Part shown: positions 18,452-27,628 of the stretch, one piece after another
Layout of the letters: each line of letters starts with the position of its first letter
Numbering within the stretch: position 1 is the first letter of the stretch
Assembly: GCF_947502395.1 (NCBI RefSeq)
Contig: NZ_CANMZM010000003.1
Coordinates: 943,988 to 1,007,987 of the forward strand
Source of the DNA: an uncultured Erythrobacter sp.
GTDB taxonomy: Bacteria; Pseudomonadota; Alphaproteobacteria; Sphingomonadales; Sphingomonadaceae
DNA length: 64,000 bases
Direction of reading: 5' to 3'
Translations under genes and position numbers: made by a program
The notes under the pieces: model-generated
The model's database searches: none
Told to the model about the DNA's origin: nothing
Seen by the model: the letters and a program-made list of their open reading frames with translations, nothing else

Positions 18452-18781
18452 ATGCTTGAACTTCTTACCGCAGCTGCCGCCGGGGCCGGTGAAGCGCCAC
18501 CAGCTTGGATTAACTGGCTGCCAATCGTTGGTATGGTCGTGATTTTCTGGTTCTTGATCATTCGCCCACAGATGAAGCGGCAGAAAGAACACCAAACAAA
18601 AGTTGCCGGGCTTAAGAAGGGCGATCAGATTGTCACTCAAGGCGGCCTTGTTGGCAAAGTCATTAAGACCGACGATACCTATGCCGAAATCGAGCTTGCC
18701 AAGGATGTGCGTGTCAAGGCCGTCAAGCACACCATTGCTGACCTCATCGAGCCGGGCAGCAAGCCCGCCGCCAACGATTAA
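18452..18781 (+). CDS. yajC: preprotein translocase subunit YajC
   Basis: The 109-residue protein has one membrane span (PIVGMVVIFWFLIIRPQMKR, residues 28-47). The conserved cytosolic block KGDQIVTQGGLVGKVIK and the DVRVKAVKHTIADL tail follow. YajC associates with SecD-SecF in the inner membrane to support protein export. It stands 76 bases upstream of secD on the same strand, the standard order. Confidence 0.93.
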   Translation: MLELLTAAAAGAGEAPPAWINWLPIVGMVVIFWFLIIRPQMKRQKEHQTKVAGLKKGDQIVTQGGLVGKVIKTDDTYAEIELAKDVRVKAVKHTIADLIEPGSKPAAND

Positions 18782-18857
18782 AATGTCGCCCCGCTGAGCT
18801 TGGTTTCAGGCGCGAGACACCCACCATACATCTCAATAGGATCAAAGCTGCCTAGCT

Positions 18858-20456
18858 ATGCTTGATACCCCACTCTGGAAGAAAATCTCGCTTTGGGCTG
18901 TGACCCTTGCGCTTATCGCGGCAGCGTTGCCGTCTCTGTTCTCGGCCACTGGAATGGACGTTGGAGAGAGTGCACCCGAGATCAATCTCGGCCTGGATTT
19001 GGCAGGTGGCTCGCACCTTCTACTTGAAGCGGACCCGAACGATGTTGCGGCAGAGCGGCTTGAGAACATGGAGGAGTCGGTTGAGGCGGCGCTTCGTGGA
19101 GCAACCCCTGCGATCCGGTTTGGCGATACCTCACGCAATGATGGGCAGCTTTCCCTTCTGCTCGATAGCACAGCAGACATCGACCGCGCGCGGGGTATTC
19201 TTGAGCCCATGATGATGGGCAATGATGGCTCATTGCGCCAAGAATGGGATCTAGAAGTCATTGACACCCAGCGTTTGGTTCTTGTTCCCACCGACAGCGG
19301 GCTGAACGTCGCAGTGAACAACGCGATGGAAAGCGCGATTGAAGTGGTTCGACGCCGGATCGACGAGCTTGGGACGCGTGAACCGACAATCGTGCGCCAA
19401 GGTGACACTCGGATCGTCGTGCAAGTCCCGGGGCTCGAAGATCCGCAGGCCCTCAAAGACTTGCTTGGCAAGACGGCACAACTTGAGTTCAAACTCGTCG
19501 ATCAACAGGCGCTGCCTAGCAACACTGAAGCGGGAATCGCGAACCCGGGGAGCCAGATATTCCCTTATGCAAGCGATTCCAACTTTGCCGGTGCGTTCGA
19601 GGCTGTGAAACGTCTTGGCGGCATTCGCGGCGACAGTCTTACCGGTGCTCAGGCCGGGGTTGACCCTCAGACCAATGAGAACGTGGTCAACATCCAGTTC
19701 GATCAGCAAGGTGGGCAGAGATTTGCGCAGCTTTCAACGGAGAATGTGGGTGAGCGTTTTGCGATTATTCTTGATGGAGAGGTGATCTCCGCGCCGTTCT
19801 TCAACGAACCGATCCTCGGAGGCTCCGCTCAAATCTCAGGCAGCTTCACACCCGACAGTGCCAACCAATTGTCGATCCAGTTGCGCTCGGGCGCTTTGCC
19901 GGTGCCGCTGACGGTCATCGAAGAACGCACGGTGTCGGCGGAGCTTGGGGAGCAGTCGATCCGTTCTGGGCTCATTGCGATGCTGATTGGCAGTCTCGCC
20001 GTGGTTGCTTTGATGATCGCGACCTACGGGCGCTTTGGCATCTATGCGACGGCGGCATTGATTATCAACGTTCTGATTTTGCTCGGCCTGATGGCAGTCG
20101 GAAACTTCACGTTGACGCTCCCCGGTATCGCAGGGTTTGTCTTGACCGTTGGCGCGGCGGTGGATGCAAACGTGCTTATCAATGAGCGTATTCGCGAAGA
20201 ACGCAAACGCGGTCGCAAAGTCATCACTGCGGTCGAGAACGGCTACAAGGAAGCGTCGCGTGCCATTTACGATGCGAACATCACCAACTTCATCGCCGGG
20301 ATCGCGCTGTTCTGGTTCGGCTCTGGACCAGTGCGTGGTTTTGCCGTGGTGCTGGTGATCGGCCTCATCACTTCGGTTTTCACTGCATTGACGCTTACGC
20401 GTATGTGGGTGGCGGGCTATCTCGCCGCGAACCGTCCTAAAGACATCAACATTTAA
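18858..20456 (+). CDS. secD: protein translocase subunit SecD
   Basis: The 532-residue protein has an N-terminal span (ISLWAVTLALIAAALPSLF), then the signature NLGLDLAGGSHLLLEAD, the large periplasmic P1 domain (about residues 80-340) and five further spans. The SecD motif is seen as GAAVDANVLINERIREE in the fourth span region. With SecF it uses the proton gradient to pull exported proteins through SecYEG. All expected blocks are present and the length is typical of alphaproteobacteria. secF follows after 14 bases. Confidence 0.97.
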   Translation: MLDTPLWKKISLWAVTLALIAAALPSLFSATGMDVGESAPEINLGLDLAGGSHLLLEADPNDVAAERLENMEESVEAALRGATPAIRFGDTSRNDGQLSLLLDSTADIDRARGILEPMMMGNDGSLRQEWDLEVIDTQRLVLVPTDSGLNVAVNNAMESAIEVVRRRIDELGTREPTIVRQGDTRIVVQVPGLEDPQALKDLLGKTAQLEFKLVDQQALPSNTEAGIANPGSQIFPYASDSNFAGAFEAVKRLGGIRGDSLTGAQAGVDPQTNENVVNIQFDQQGGQRFAQLSTENVGERFAIILDGEVISAPFFNEPILGGSAQISGSFTPDSANQLSIQLRSGALPVPLTVIEERTVSAELGEQSIRSGLIAMLIGSLAVVALMIATYGRFGIYATAALIINVLILLGLMAVGNFTLTLPGIAGFVLTVGAAVDANVLINERIREERKRGRKVITAVENGYKEASRAIYDANITNFIAGIALFWFGSGPVRGFAVVLVIGLITSVFTALTLTRMWVAGYLAANRPKDINI

Positions 20457-20470
20457 GAGGGGTCAGAGAC

Positions 20471-21448
20471 ATGAAACTTCTAAAGCTCGTCCCTCAAGAC
20501 ACCAACATCAGGTTCCTGCGTTTGCGGGTTCCGTTCTTTATCGCAAGCCTGCTGTTGATGGCCGCAAGCTGGGGCATCGTCGCGGTCAATGGCCTCAACC
20601 TCGGCATTGACTTTGCCGGTGGGCAGGAAGTTCGACTGAACTTTGTTGAGGGGAACGCAGCGCCCGTTGGCGAGTTGCGCGAAACCGTCGAAGCGCTCGG
20701 CTATGGAACGCCGGTTGTGCAGGAGTTTGGCTCTCCTAATGAGGTGAGTATCCGGGTGCCTTTGCCAGAAGGTGTTGAGGATACGCCGGGCGCGGCAACC
20801 GCCATTGGCAACGAAGTGATCGCCGCGATTGAGACCGGCTATCCCGATGTCCGGACGGACGGCAACCAGACGGTTTCCGGAAAGGTCGCTGGTGAGTTTA
20901 GTCGCGATGCAGGACTTGCATTGCTGTTCGCGATGGTCGCCGTGGCGCTCTACATTTGGATCCGGTTTGAGTGGCAGTTTGGTGTGGGCGCTCTCTTTGC
21001 GCTTTTCCACGATGTGTCTCTGACTTTGGGCATTTTTGCGCTGTTCCAGCTTGAATTCAGTCTTCAGATTATCGCCGCAATCCTCGCGATTATCGGCTAC
21101 TCGCTGAATGACACGATTGTCGTTTACGACCGCATCCGTGAGAACCTGAAGAAGTACCGCAAGATGCCACTGCCTGAGCTTCTCGATCTCTCAGTTAATG
21201 AGACTCTGGCGCGTACAGTGATGACCTCACTGACACTTCTGGTGGCTCTTCTGCCATTGCTGATTGCTGGTCCGGCAAGCCTCTTCGGCCTTGTTGCCGC
21301 GATCACCGCAGGTCTGTTTATCGGCACCTACTCAAGCGTCTACCTCGCCTCACCAATCCTTATTTGGCTGGGTGTGAATTCTGACAGCTTTGTGCCGAAA
21401 GAGACCGAGGCCGATATCCAAGAGAAGAAGGTGCTTGGCGGGTTGTGA
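20471..21448 (+). CDS. secF: protein translocase subunit SecF
   Basis: The 325-residue partner of SecD has the first membrane span (FFIASLLLMAASWGIVAVNG) and NLGIDFAGGQEVRLNF. Its short periplasmic domain and the motif GYSLNDTIVVYDRIREN in the fourth-span region are normal. AGAGGGG lies before the ATG. It ends 14 bases from the convergent glycosyltransferase gene. Confidence 0.97.
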   Translation: MKLLKLVPQDTNIRFLRLRVPFFIASLLLMAASWGIVAVNGLNLGIDFAGGQEVRLNFVEGNAAPVGELRETVEALGYGTPVVQEFGSPNEVSIRVPLPEGVEDTPGAATAIGNEVIAAIETGYPDVRTDGNQTVSGKVAGEFSRDAGLALLFAMVAVALYIWIRFEWQFGVGALFALFHDVSLTLGIFALFQLEFSLQIIAAILAIIGYSLNDTIVVYDRIRENLKKYRKMPLPELLDLSVNETLARTVMTSLTLLVALLPLLIAGPASLFGLVAAITAGLFIGTYSSVYLASPILIWLGVNSDSFVPKETEADIQEKKVLGGL

Positions 21449-21461
21449 TCGTGCCGTTTGC

Positions 21462-22658
21462 TCAGTGTTGAGCAGTTAGCGAATCATAGTAGGCGCCAAG
21501 CTCAATTGCGTTGGTTTGCCAGCTGAACTTCTCTGCAATTGCGGCCACGGCTGGCCGCATTGGCGGATTGTTCAGCACTGCCAGCACCCCTTTGGCAACG
21601 CTATCTGGATCACGATCCACCAGCCGCCCCGCCGTAGCATTGGTGATGATTTCGCGTGCGCCCCCCACATCGCATGTGACGACAGGAGTTCCGCAAGCGA
21701 GAGCCTCAACCCATGCGTTGGCGAGACCTTCGTTGGCAGAGGGCAGCACCATAACATCGGCAGCTGAGAGCACTAGCGGGAGCATGTCATGGTCCAGTGA
21801 CCCAGCGAAGTGCACTCGCTCGCCCACTCCCAAATCACTCGCCAACTCTCGCAAATGCGCCTCGTCATCGCCCTTGCCAACAAGAACCAATTGCGCGCCT
21901 TCAATCTGCGCCAGAGCGGCAATCGCAATGTCCTGTCCTTTGCGCTCAATCAGTGCGCCTACGCACACCAGAAGCGGCGCATTGTCCAGGATAGCAAAGC
22001 CAAGCTCTGTCCCGAGCTGCGCGCGTAATTGGGTATGAGTGAGAGGGCGAAATCGATCCCGGTCGAGCCCAGTGTAGTGAACCCGGATTTTTTCGCGAGG
22101 CATACCGATCGCCGCCATTTCTTCTGCCATCGAGCTGCTTACTGCGAGAAGGCCTTTCGCGCGGTGGGCTGCCTCGACCATTTGCTCGCGCGCAAAATCA
22201 AATGTGCCCCAATAGGTGATATCGGACCCACGAGCCTTTAGAGACAGCGGCAGGCCCATCTCCTGCGCGATCCATGCCGCCGCCGGACCATCAGGGAAGA
22301 AGAATTGCGCATCGATAAGATCAATCGGTGTCTCTGCGTGAATCTGGCGCGCAAGCGGCAGAGCGGCCTTTGCTATCGCTGAAGCATTTCGCCGCGCACC
22401 GACAGCCGGGACCAGTGTAAAGCGCGGTCGGTAAACGGTCACGCCATTCTCTTCGTTTTTCGTCGGCAGTTTGGCCAGCGCCCTGTATCGGCCGATAGCT
22501 ACCGGCGGTAGTCCAATCGGATTGACTACGCTCACCCGCCAATCACCGCGCTCTGCGCCGCGTTTCGCAAGAGCTTCCATCGAGCGCGCCACAAACGTCC
22601 CAAAACGCGGGTTCACCGCGTTGGGATAGAGCGTGCTGATGGAAAGAACGTGTTTCAC
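21462..22658 (-). CDS. GT4-family glycosyltransferase
   Basis: The 398-residue protein has the two Rossmann-like domains of GT-B enzymes. The N-terminal half contains HVLSISTLYPNAVNPRFG and IDLIDAQFFFPDGPAAAWIA. The C-terminal half has LVCVGALIERKGQDIAIAAL (near residue 235) and the nucleotide-sugar site PSANEGLANAWVEALACGTP (near residue 305), with the EX7E pattern retained. It probably transfers a sugar to a lipid- or polysaccharide-linked acceptor. It stands alone between secF and an XRE regulator, so the pathway is not clear. Confidence 0.87.
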   Translation of the reverse strand: MKHVLSISTLYPNAVNPRFGTFVARSMEALAKRGAERGDWRVSVVNPIGLPPVAIGRYRALAKLPTKNEENGVTVYRPRFTLVPAVGARRNASAIAKAALPLARQIHAETPIDLIDAQFFFPDGPAAAWIAQEMGLPLSLKARGSDITYWGTFDFAREQMVEAAHRAKGLLAVSSSMAEEMAAIGMPREKIRVHYTGLDRDRFRPLTHTQLRAQLGTELGFAILDNAPLLVCVGALIERKGQDIAIAALAQIEGAQLVLVGKGDDEAHLRELASDLGVGERVHFAGSLDHDMLPLVLSAADVMVLPSANEGLANAWVEALACGTPVVTCDVGGAREIITNATAGRLVDRDPDSVAKGVLAVLNNPPMRPAVAAIAEKFSWQTNAIELGAYYDSLTAQH

Positions 22659-22745
22659 TAGGATGGCTTCTCCAGTTCGTACATCGCCAAAATTAGCTGA
22701 CGAGAATTAACGCAACTTGATTAACGCGGTTTCCGCAAAAGCGTT

Positions 22746-23342
22746 TCAAAGCGGACGTACCAACATGCAGACAACCGCGATCCAGTCTGGATTGTCGATC
22801 ACCTGCTGCTTTTGACCAGCCTGTGCGGGCAATATCGCCACCAACGGTCCTTTGCGGTCGATCAGCCGCCCAAAGGCGAAGCGACCACCGGGGCGGGGTA
22901 CCAGACAATCGCGGTTCATAGCGGCAAGGAAGTCCTTATCCTTCGCGCTCCAGGCATCCAACTGCCTCAGCCAAACTGTGTCGCCTGGCCGATACTCTCC
23001 CACCGGGGAGGTCACCTCAAGCACTAACATAGGCTCATCGCCCTCTTGTGCAGCCATCTCGCTAGGCAAGATCGCATCGCGCGGAGCCTTTAGCGCTTCC
23101 AGGTCAGAAAGGCCAAGCTCAGCAATAACTTGCGCGCGCGGGGCATTGTCAGACCGAACCAACACCTCTGGATCGACCCTTAAAGCTGTGCCAATCCGAT
23201 CCATCCATTTGGTGGAGAGATTGCGCATTCCCGTCTCGAGGCGACCGATTGTCTGCGCGGTTGTGGGCGGCTCGCAGGATGCGCCGAGGTCAGCCAGCGT
23301 CATTCCCTTCGCTTTCCTAATCTCGCGGATGCGGTTGATCAT
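22746..23342 (-). CDS. XRE-family regulator with S24-like C-terminal half
   Basis: The 198-residue protein has an N-terminal helix-turn-helix (INRIREIRKAKGMTLADLG then TTAQTIGRLETGMRNLS). A C-terminal beta-rich half follows (EPMLVLEVTSPVGEYRPGDT and WLRQLDAWSAKDKDF), similar in layout to the LexA/S24 regulators. A Ser-Lys dyad is not obvious, so self-cleavage is doubtful. The start at 23342 was preferred because the upstream 31 codons do not continue the HTH fold. It is divergent from the DUF6456 gene with 125 bases between them. Confidence 0.78.
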   Translation of the reverse strand: MINRIREIRKAKGMTLADLGASCEPPTTAQTIGRLETGMRNLSTKWMDRIGTALRVDPEVLVRSDNAPRAQVIAELGLSDLEALKAPRDAILPSEMAAQEGDEPMLVLEVTSPVGEYRPGDTVWLRQLDAWSAKDKDFLAAMNRDCLVPRPGGRFAFGRLIDRKGPLVAILPAQAGQKQQVIDNPDWIAVVCMLVRPL

Positions 23343-23467
23343 GGTGGACTCCAGTTCGATTGACGGATTTCGCAAAAATAACCAATTTGGCAATTTGCGC
23401 TTTCCTACATCACCGTAATCGATGCAACTCTTCATTTCGTCGCTGTGGTGACAAAGGGAGATTATTC

Positions 23468-23950
23468 ATGCGCAAACTGGCTGAACGCGAACTTACATCC
23501 GAAGGCCCCAAGCGGGCGATCGGTGCCAAAGGTACGCATCGAAGCGTCACGGTTAATCTGGGCGAGTCGCCGATTGCCTGGCTGCACTCGCGCGGACATT
23601 TGTCCGATCGATTGTTCGATGCCGGAGAGGCCCTGCGCGCCGATTATGAGCGCGCGCAGCTCTCTCCAAACCTTACAATGCGTTGGGACCCGGTACGGAT
23701 TAAAACCGGCAATTATGGAAGCAGCGAGGCGGGACTGTCTCCGAGCGAAAAGCAGGTTGCCGCCAAGCAGCGCTTCGACGGCGCTCTCGCCGAAGCGGGA
23801 AAGGGTTTGGAAGACGTGCTTTGGCGCGTGGTTTGCGCCGGCGAGGGGGTGCCGCAGGCGGAGAAAGCTCTGGGCTGGCCGGCGCGAAGTGGAAAGCTGG
23901 TCTTGCAATTGGCGCTCGAACGCGTGGCTGATTACTATCGTACCCGCTGA
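23468..23950 (+). CDS. DUF6456 domain protein
   Basis: The 160-residue basic protein contains VNLGESPIAWLHSRGHLSD (residues 28-46) and KQRFDGALAEAGKGLEDVLW (about residues 98-118). It ends with a helix-turn-helix-like tract (PQAEKALGWPARSGKLVLQLALERVADYY). This matches the DUF6456 proteins that are common in alphaproteobacteria and related to phage-type DNA-binding regulators. The role is unknown. AAAGGGAGA precedes the ATG. Confidence 0.7.
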   Translation: MRKLAERELTSEGPKRAIGAKGTHRSVTVNLGESPIAWLHSRGHLSDRLFDAGEALRADYERAQLSPNLTMRWDPVRIKTGNYGSSEAGLSPSEKQVAAKQRFDGALAEAGKGLEDVLWRVVCAGEGVPQAEKALGWPARSGKLVLQLALERVADYYRTR

Positions 23951-23988
23951 TCTGGATCATTCGTACCGCTTCTGGCATCCTGAGAGCG

Positions 23989-24414
23989 ATGGCCGGGAAC
24001 ACCTTCAAATACGCGTTGCTTTATGGTTTGCCTCTCGCAGGCCTCGTGTTCGTCTTGCAGTGGATCGAATATCGCTATCTCGTCTTCTCCATGCCGGGTG
24101 AGATCTACATTAGCCTTGTAGCTGTGATCTTCATTACGCTTGGCATATGGATGGGAATGCGCCTTACAGCCGCTCCTGCCTCCAGCGAGTTTGAGCCCAA
24201 TGAAAAAGCGATTCAATCGCTTGGCTTAACCAAACGCGAGTTTGAGATTCTGGGCCACTTGGCCAAAGGTGCAAGCAATAAGGAGATCGCCAGAACGCTT
24301 GGCGTGTCTCCCAACACAATCAAGACACATGTCGCCAGTCTATTTCTGAAGCTCGAAGTCTCCGGCCGCGGCAAAGCGGTGGAAGCGGCTCGTGGGCTTT
24401 CGCTCATTCCTTGA
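23989..24414 (+). CDS. membrane-anchored LuxR-type regulator
   Basis: The 141-residue protein has two membrane spans in its first 60 residues (ALLYGLPLAGLVFVLQWIEY and IYISLVAVIFITLGIWMGMR). A LuxR helix-turn-helix follows at residues 78-135 (LTKREFEILGHLAKGASNKE and SPNTIKTHVASLFLKLEV). No receiver domain is present. Such membrane LuxR proteins are usually encoded with a DUF4199 membrane protein, as here (121 bases downstream). The pair probably forms a membrane-linked switch; the signal is unknown. Confidence 0.82.
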   Translation: MAGNTFKYALLYGLPLAGLVFVLQWIEYRYLVFSMPGEIYISLVAVIFITLGIWMGMRLTAAPASSEFEPNEKAIQSLGLTKREFEILGHLAKGASNKEIARTLGVSPNTIKTHVASLFLKLEVSGRGKAVEAARGLSLIP

Positions 24415-24535
24415 ATCCGCCTCATCAGTCAGGGGGATTTGACGAAAATCACCCGTTTGGGTGATGGCTTTACCTGTGAAATTGGTTTCATCCAGGCGAG
24501 CTCTTATGGTGGGCAGGATAAGGGGAGACTTACAT

Positions 24536-25081
24536 ATGTTTCGCTATGCAATGATTTACGGCGGGATCATCGGAGTGGTGGTTATCGCGCTGATGGCTTC
24601 CACGCTTTTTATCTTTGGGCCCAATGAAGTAGGCAGCTCAGAAGTTGCGGGCTATGCGTTCATGATCGCGGTGCTCAGCCTCGTCTTTATCGGGATCAAA
24701 AGATACCGCGACGTTGAGCACGGTGGTGTAATCAAGTTCACGCAAGGTGCGCTGATCGGTATTGGGATCGCTGCGGTGGCCGCCATATTCTACACGCTCA
24801 GCTGGGAAGGCGTGCTCTATGCGACGGACTTCGCCTTTGTCGAAAACTACGGTCAAAGCCAGATCGATATGATCAAAGCTGAAGGGCTGGATGCGACCAC
24901 CGAAGCTGCGCGCATTGCCGAAACGCAGGAGTCGATGGCCTCCTATCGGGACAATCCGTTTTTCCGCCTGCCCATTACTTTCATCGAGATTTTTCCCGTT
25001 GGGTTTGTGGTGGCGCTCATTTCAGCGGCCATCTTGCGCAGCCCCAAGGTTTTACCAGCCCGAGGAACGGCCAAGACGTAA
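24536..25081 (+). CDS. DUF4199 family membrane protein
   Basis: The 181-residue protein has four membrane spans: MIYGGIIGVVVIALMASTLF, YAFMIAVLSLVFIGIKRYR, GALIGIGIAAVAAIFYTLSW and ITFIEIFPVGFVVALISAAI. A periplasmic or cytosolic helical loop (residues 108-150) lies between spans three and four, the DUF4199 layout. AGGGGAG precedes the ATG at 24536. It follows the LuxR gene and probably works with it. Function unknown. Confidence 0.8.
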   Translation: MFRYAMIYGGIIGVVVIALMASTLFIFGPNEVGSSEVAGYAFMIAVLSLVFIGIKRYRDVEHGGVIKFTQGALIGIGIAAVAAIFYTLSWEGVLYATDFAFVENYGQSQIDMIKAEGLDATTEAARIAETQESMASYRDNPFFRLPITFIEIFPVGFVVALISAAILRSPKVLPARGTAKT

Positions 25082-25120
25082 ATTGTACTCATGAGCAAGG
25101 CGGTGCCTGCATCGCCTTGC

Positions 25121-25714
25121 TTAGATTTGCGCAACCCGCTGTCTTAGCGCGGGCAGCACTTCTTCCTCGTACCAAGGATTGCGCTTCATCCACATGCGGA
25201 CGCGCCATGAAGGATGGGGCAAGGGGATCACCGGGCCAAGCGCCTCGCTTTGGTGTTGACCCTGGCGCACTCGCTCGGTCAGCGAGAGTTTCTTGGCTTG
25301 CGGCAGATATTGGGCTTGAGCAAAGGTTCCAACTAATAGGGTAAGGCGACCCCTTGGTAGTTTGCCAAGAATGCGATCATGCCACGCGGGTGCGCATTCT
25401 TTTCGGGGCGGGGCATCTCCACCTTTCGTTTTCCCCGGGTAGCAAAAACCCATCGGCATCAATGCGACTTTGTTTGGATCGTAGAACGCCTCTTCCTCAA
25501 GCCCTAACCAATCGCGCAGCCGATCACCGCTGTCATCGTCCCATGGAACACCGCTGGCGTGAACCTTGGTCCCAGGTGCTTGGCCGATGATCAGGATGCG
25601 CGACCGCGAAGAGAACTGGACTATGGGGCGCGGACCGAGCGGCAAATGTGTTGAGCAAATGGTGCAGGTTTTGATTTCCGCGTGAAGGCTTTCGGTGCTC
25701 GGGCAACCGCTCAT
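25121..25714 (-). CDS. uracil-DNA glycosylase family protein
   Basis: The 197-residue protein has the UDG-superfamily motif A region ILIIGQAPGTKVHASGVPW (near residue 40). The C-terminal motif B is LPHPSWRVRMWMKRNPW (near residue 163). Cys residues in CTICSTH (16-21) and further Cys at about 91 and 105 could bind an iron-sulfur cluster, though this is not certain. It would remove uracil or related bases from DNA. Its start overlaps the end of the ABC-F gene by four bases, so both are one transcript. Confidence 0.8.
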   Translation of the reverse strand: MSGCPSTESLHAEIKTCTICSTHLPLGPRPIVQFSSRSRILIIGQAPGTKVHASGVPWDDDSGDRLRDWLGLEEEAFYDPNKVALMPMGFCYPGKTKGGDAPPRKECAPAWHDRILGKLPRGRLTLLVGTFAQAQYLPQAKKLSLTERVRQGQHQSEALGPVIPLPHPSWRVRMWMKRNPWYEEEVLPALRQRVAQI

Positions 25715-27528
25715 CCTTCGACCCGCTCTGCCAAATCAAGCCAGCGCTCTTCGGCTGCGTCTTTTTCGCGGCGCGCGTTCTCCAGTCCCTTCGAGATATT
25801 GGCAAAACGCTTTGGATCGCTGGTGAAGAGGTCGGGGTCGGCCAAGATGGTTTCCCCCCTTGTGATTGCGGCCTCAAGCTCTTCGATACGGTCTGGGAGC
25901 AGCTCGTAGTCGCGCTGATCCTTGTAGGAAAGTTTGTCGGGTGACTTGGGCTGGGTTGCCGCCGGCTTTTGCGAAAGCTCGGCGCGTGGTGTCTTGGTCT
26001 TGCCCACGACTGGTTTGCGCCGCTTGGCCTCCCAATCCTGATAACCGCCTGCCACGATATCCACCCGCCCCGATCCATCAAGGCCAAGCGTCACGGTCAC
26101 AGTCTTATCGAGAAAATCGCGGTCGTGACTAACGATCAGGACGGTGCCGTCAAAGTCAGCGATGACCTCTTGGAGAAGGTCCAAAGTCTCAAGGTCCAGG
26201 TCGTTCGTCGGCTCGTCGAGGACAAGCAGATTGGCGGTGCGAGCAAATTCACGCGCCAAAAGGAGACGCGAACGTTCTCCACCCGACAAAATACCGACCT
26301 TGGTGTCGACAATCTTGGGATCGAACAGAAAGTCTTTGAGATACGCCTGAACGTGTTTGCGAGTGCCCCGTACATCAATCCAGTCGCCGCCCTCGGCCAG
26401 AATGTCGCGCACGCTCATATTGGGTTCGAGCAAGCGGCGCTGCTGGTCGATCATCACCCCTGTAAGGGTGCGGGCGTGGCTGATGCTACCGCTGTCAGGC
26501 TCGATCTCCTTGGTGAGGAGCTTCAATAGTGTGGTCTTACCTGCGCCATTTGCGCCCACAATGCCGATCCGATCCCCGTTTTGGATGCGGAGGGTGAAGG
26601 GCTTGATCACCGAGCGGTCATCGTAGGATTTGGAGATATCTTCGGCGACAATAACCGATTTGGATTTAAACTCTTCATCATTGGCAAGCTTCAGCTTGGC
26701 CGATCCGGTGTCGGAAATCATCGCAGCACGGGCGGCGCGCATCTGGTGAAGCTTTTCAAGCCGGCCCTGATTGCGCTTTCGCCGCGCCGTGACACCGCGC
26801 TCCAACCAATGCGCCTCAATCTTCAGCTTCGCATCCATGCGTTCAGCGGCGCGCGCTTCCTCGGCATAGACCTGTTCCTCCCACGCTTCGTACCCGCCAA
26901 AGCCCACTTCCTTGCGGCGCAAAGTCCCCCGGTCGAGCCACAGGGTTGCACGGGTCAGGCGTTTAAGGAACGTCCGGTCGTGGCTGATGGTGATGAACGC
27001 ACCCTTGTAACGTTTGAGCCAATCTTCGAGCCAATCAATCGCGCTCAGGTCCAAGTGGTTTGTCGGTTCATCAAGGAGCAGCAGGTCGGGGTCTTGCGCT
27101 AGGGCGCGAGCAATCGCAGCGCGGCGTTTCTCGCCCCCGCTTGCCGTGGCTGCATCAGTAGCCATGTCGATGCCAAGCTGTCCGGCAATCGCCTCCACTT
27201 CGTGCGCGGCTGGCGCATCATCACCTGCAAGCGCGAAGTCCATAAGCGTATCAAAGACACCAAAGTCAGGCTCCTGTTCAAGGAACACGATGCGTGTGCC
27301 GGGCTTAACTCGGCGCGTTCCGCGGTCGGCTTCGATGCGGTCTTCGATAAGCTTGAGGAGTGTGGTCTTGCCTGCCCCATTTCTCCCGATCAGTGCGAGG
27401 CGGTCTCCGGGAAGGATGTGCAGATCAATAGGCTCCGCACCTTCGCCCGGTTGTGGTCCGCCGAAAAGCCAGCGACCGCCTTGTTGCAGGGAAAGACCTT
27501 CCCAAGAGAGGATTGGTGGTTGTGCCAT
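25711..27528 (-). CDS. ABC-F ATPase (Uup/EttA type)
   Basis: The 605-residue protein has two ATPase domains in tandem and no membrane spans. The first has GRNGAGKTTLLK (near residue 47), SGGEKRRAAIARAL and LLLDEPTNHLD. The second has GANGAGKTTLLK (near residue 330), SGGERSRLLLAREF and LVLDEPTNDLD. A linker helix lies between them and a Lys-rich coiled coil is at the C-terminus, the Uup-like arrangement. ABC-F proteins act on the ribosome or in DNA-linked processes. The start at MAQPPILSWEG was chosen over one 16 codons upstream. Confidence 0.93.
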   Translation of the reverse strand: MAQPPILSWEGLSLQQGGRWLFGGPQPGEGAEPIDLHILPGDRLALIGRNGAGKTTLLKLIEDRIEADRGTRRVKPGTRIVFLEQEPDFGVFDTLMDFALAGDDAPAAHEVEAIAGQLGIDMATDAATASGGEKRRAAIARALAQDPDLLLLDEPTNHLDLSAIDWLEDWLKRYKGAFITISHDRTFLKRLTRATLWLDRGTLRRKEVGFGGYEAWEEQVYAEEARAAERMDAKLKIEAHWLERGVTARRKRNQGRLEKLHQMRAARAAMISDTGSAKLKLANDEEFKSKSVIVAEDISKSYDDRSVIKPFTLRIQNGDRIGIVGANGAGKTTLLKLLTKEIEPDSGSISHARTLTGVMIDQQRRLLEPNMSVRDILAEGGDWIDVRGTRKHVQAYLKDFLFDPKIVDTKVGILSGGERSRLLLAREFARTANLLVLDEPTNDLDLETLDLLQEVIADFDGTVLIVSHDRDFLDKTVTVTLGLDGSGRVDIVAGGYQDWEAKRRKPVVGKTKTPRAELSQKPAATQPKSPDKLSYKDQRDYELLPDRIEELEAAITRGETILADPDLFTSDPKRFANISKGLENARREKDAAEERWLDLAERVEG

Positions 27529-27628
27529 GGGTTTTCGCAAGTAGGGGCTTGCATCAAGCCTGCCAAGTCGGTTCACTGCGCGCTCAGGCAGAAAGCTCTA
27601 TCAAGCTCTGCAATAGGGAGGTTTTTTC

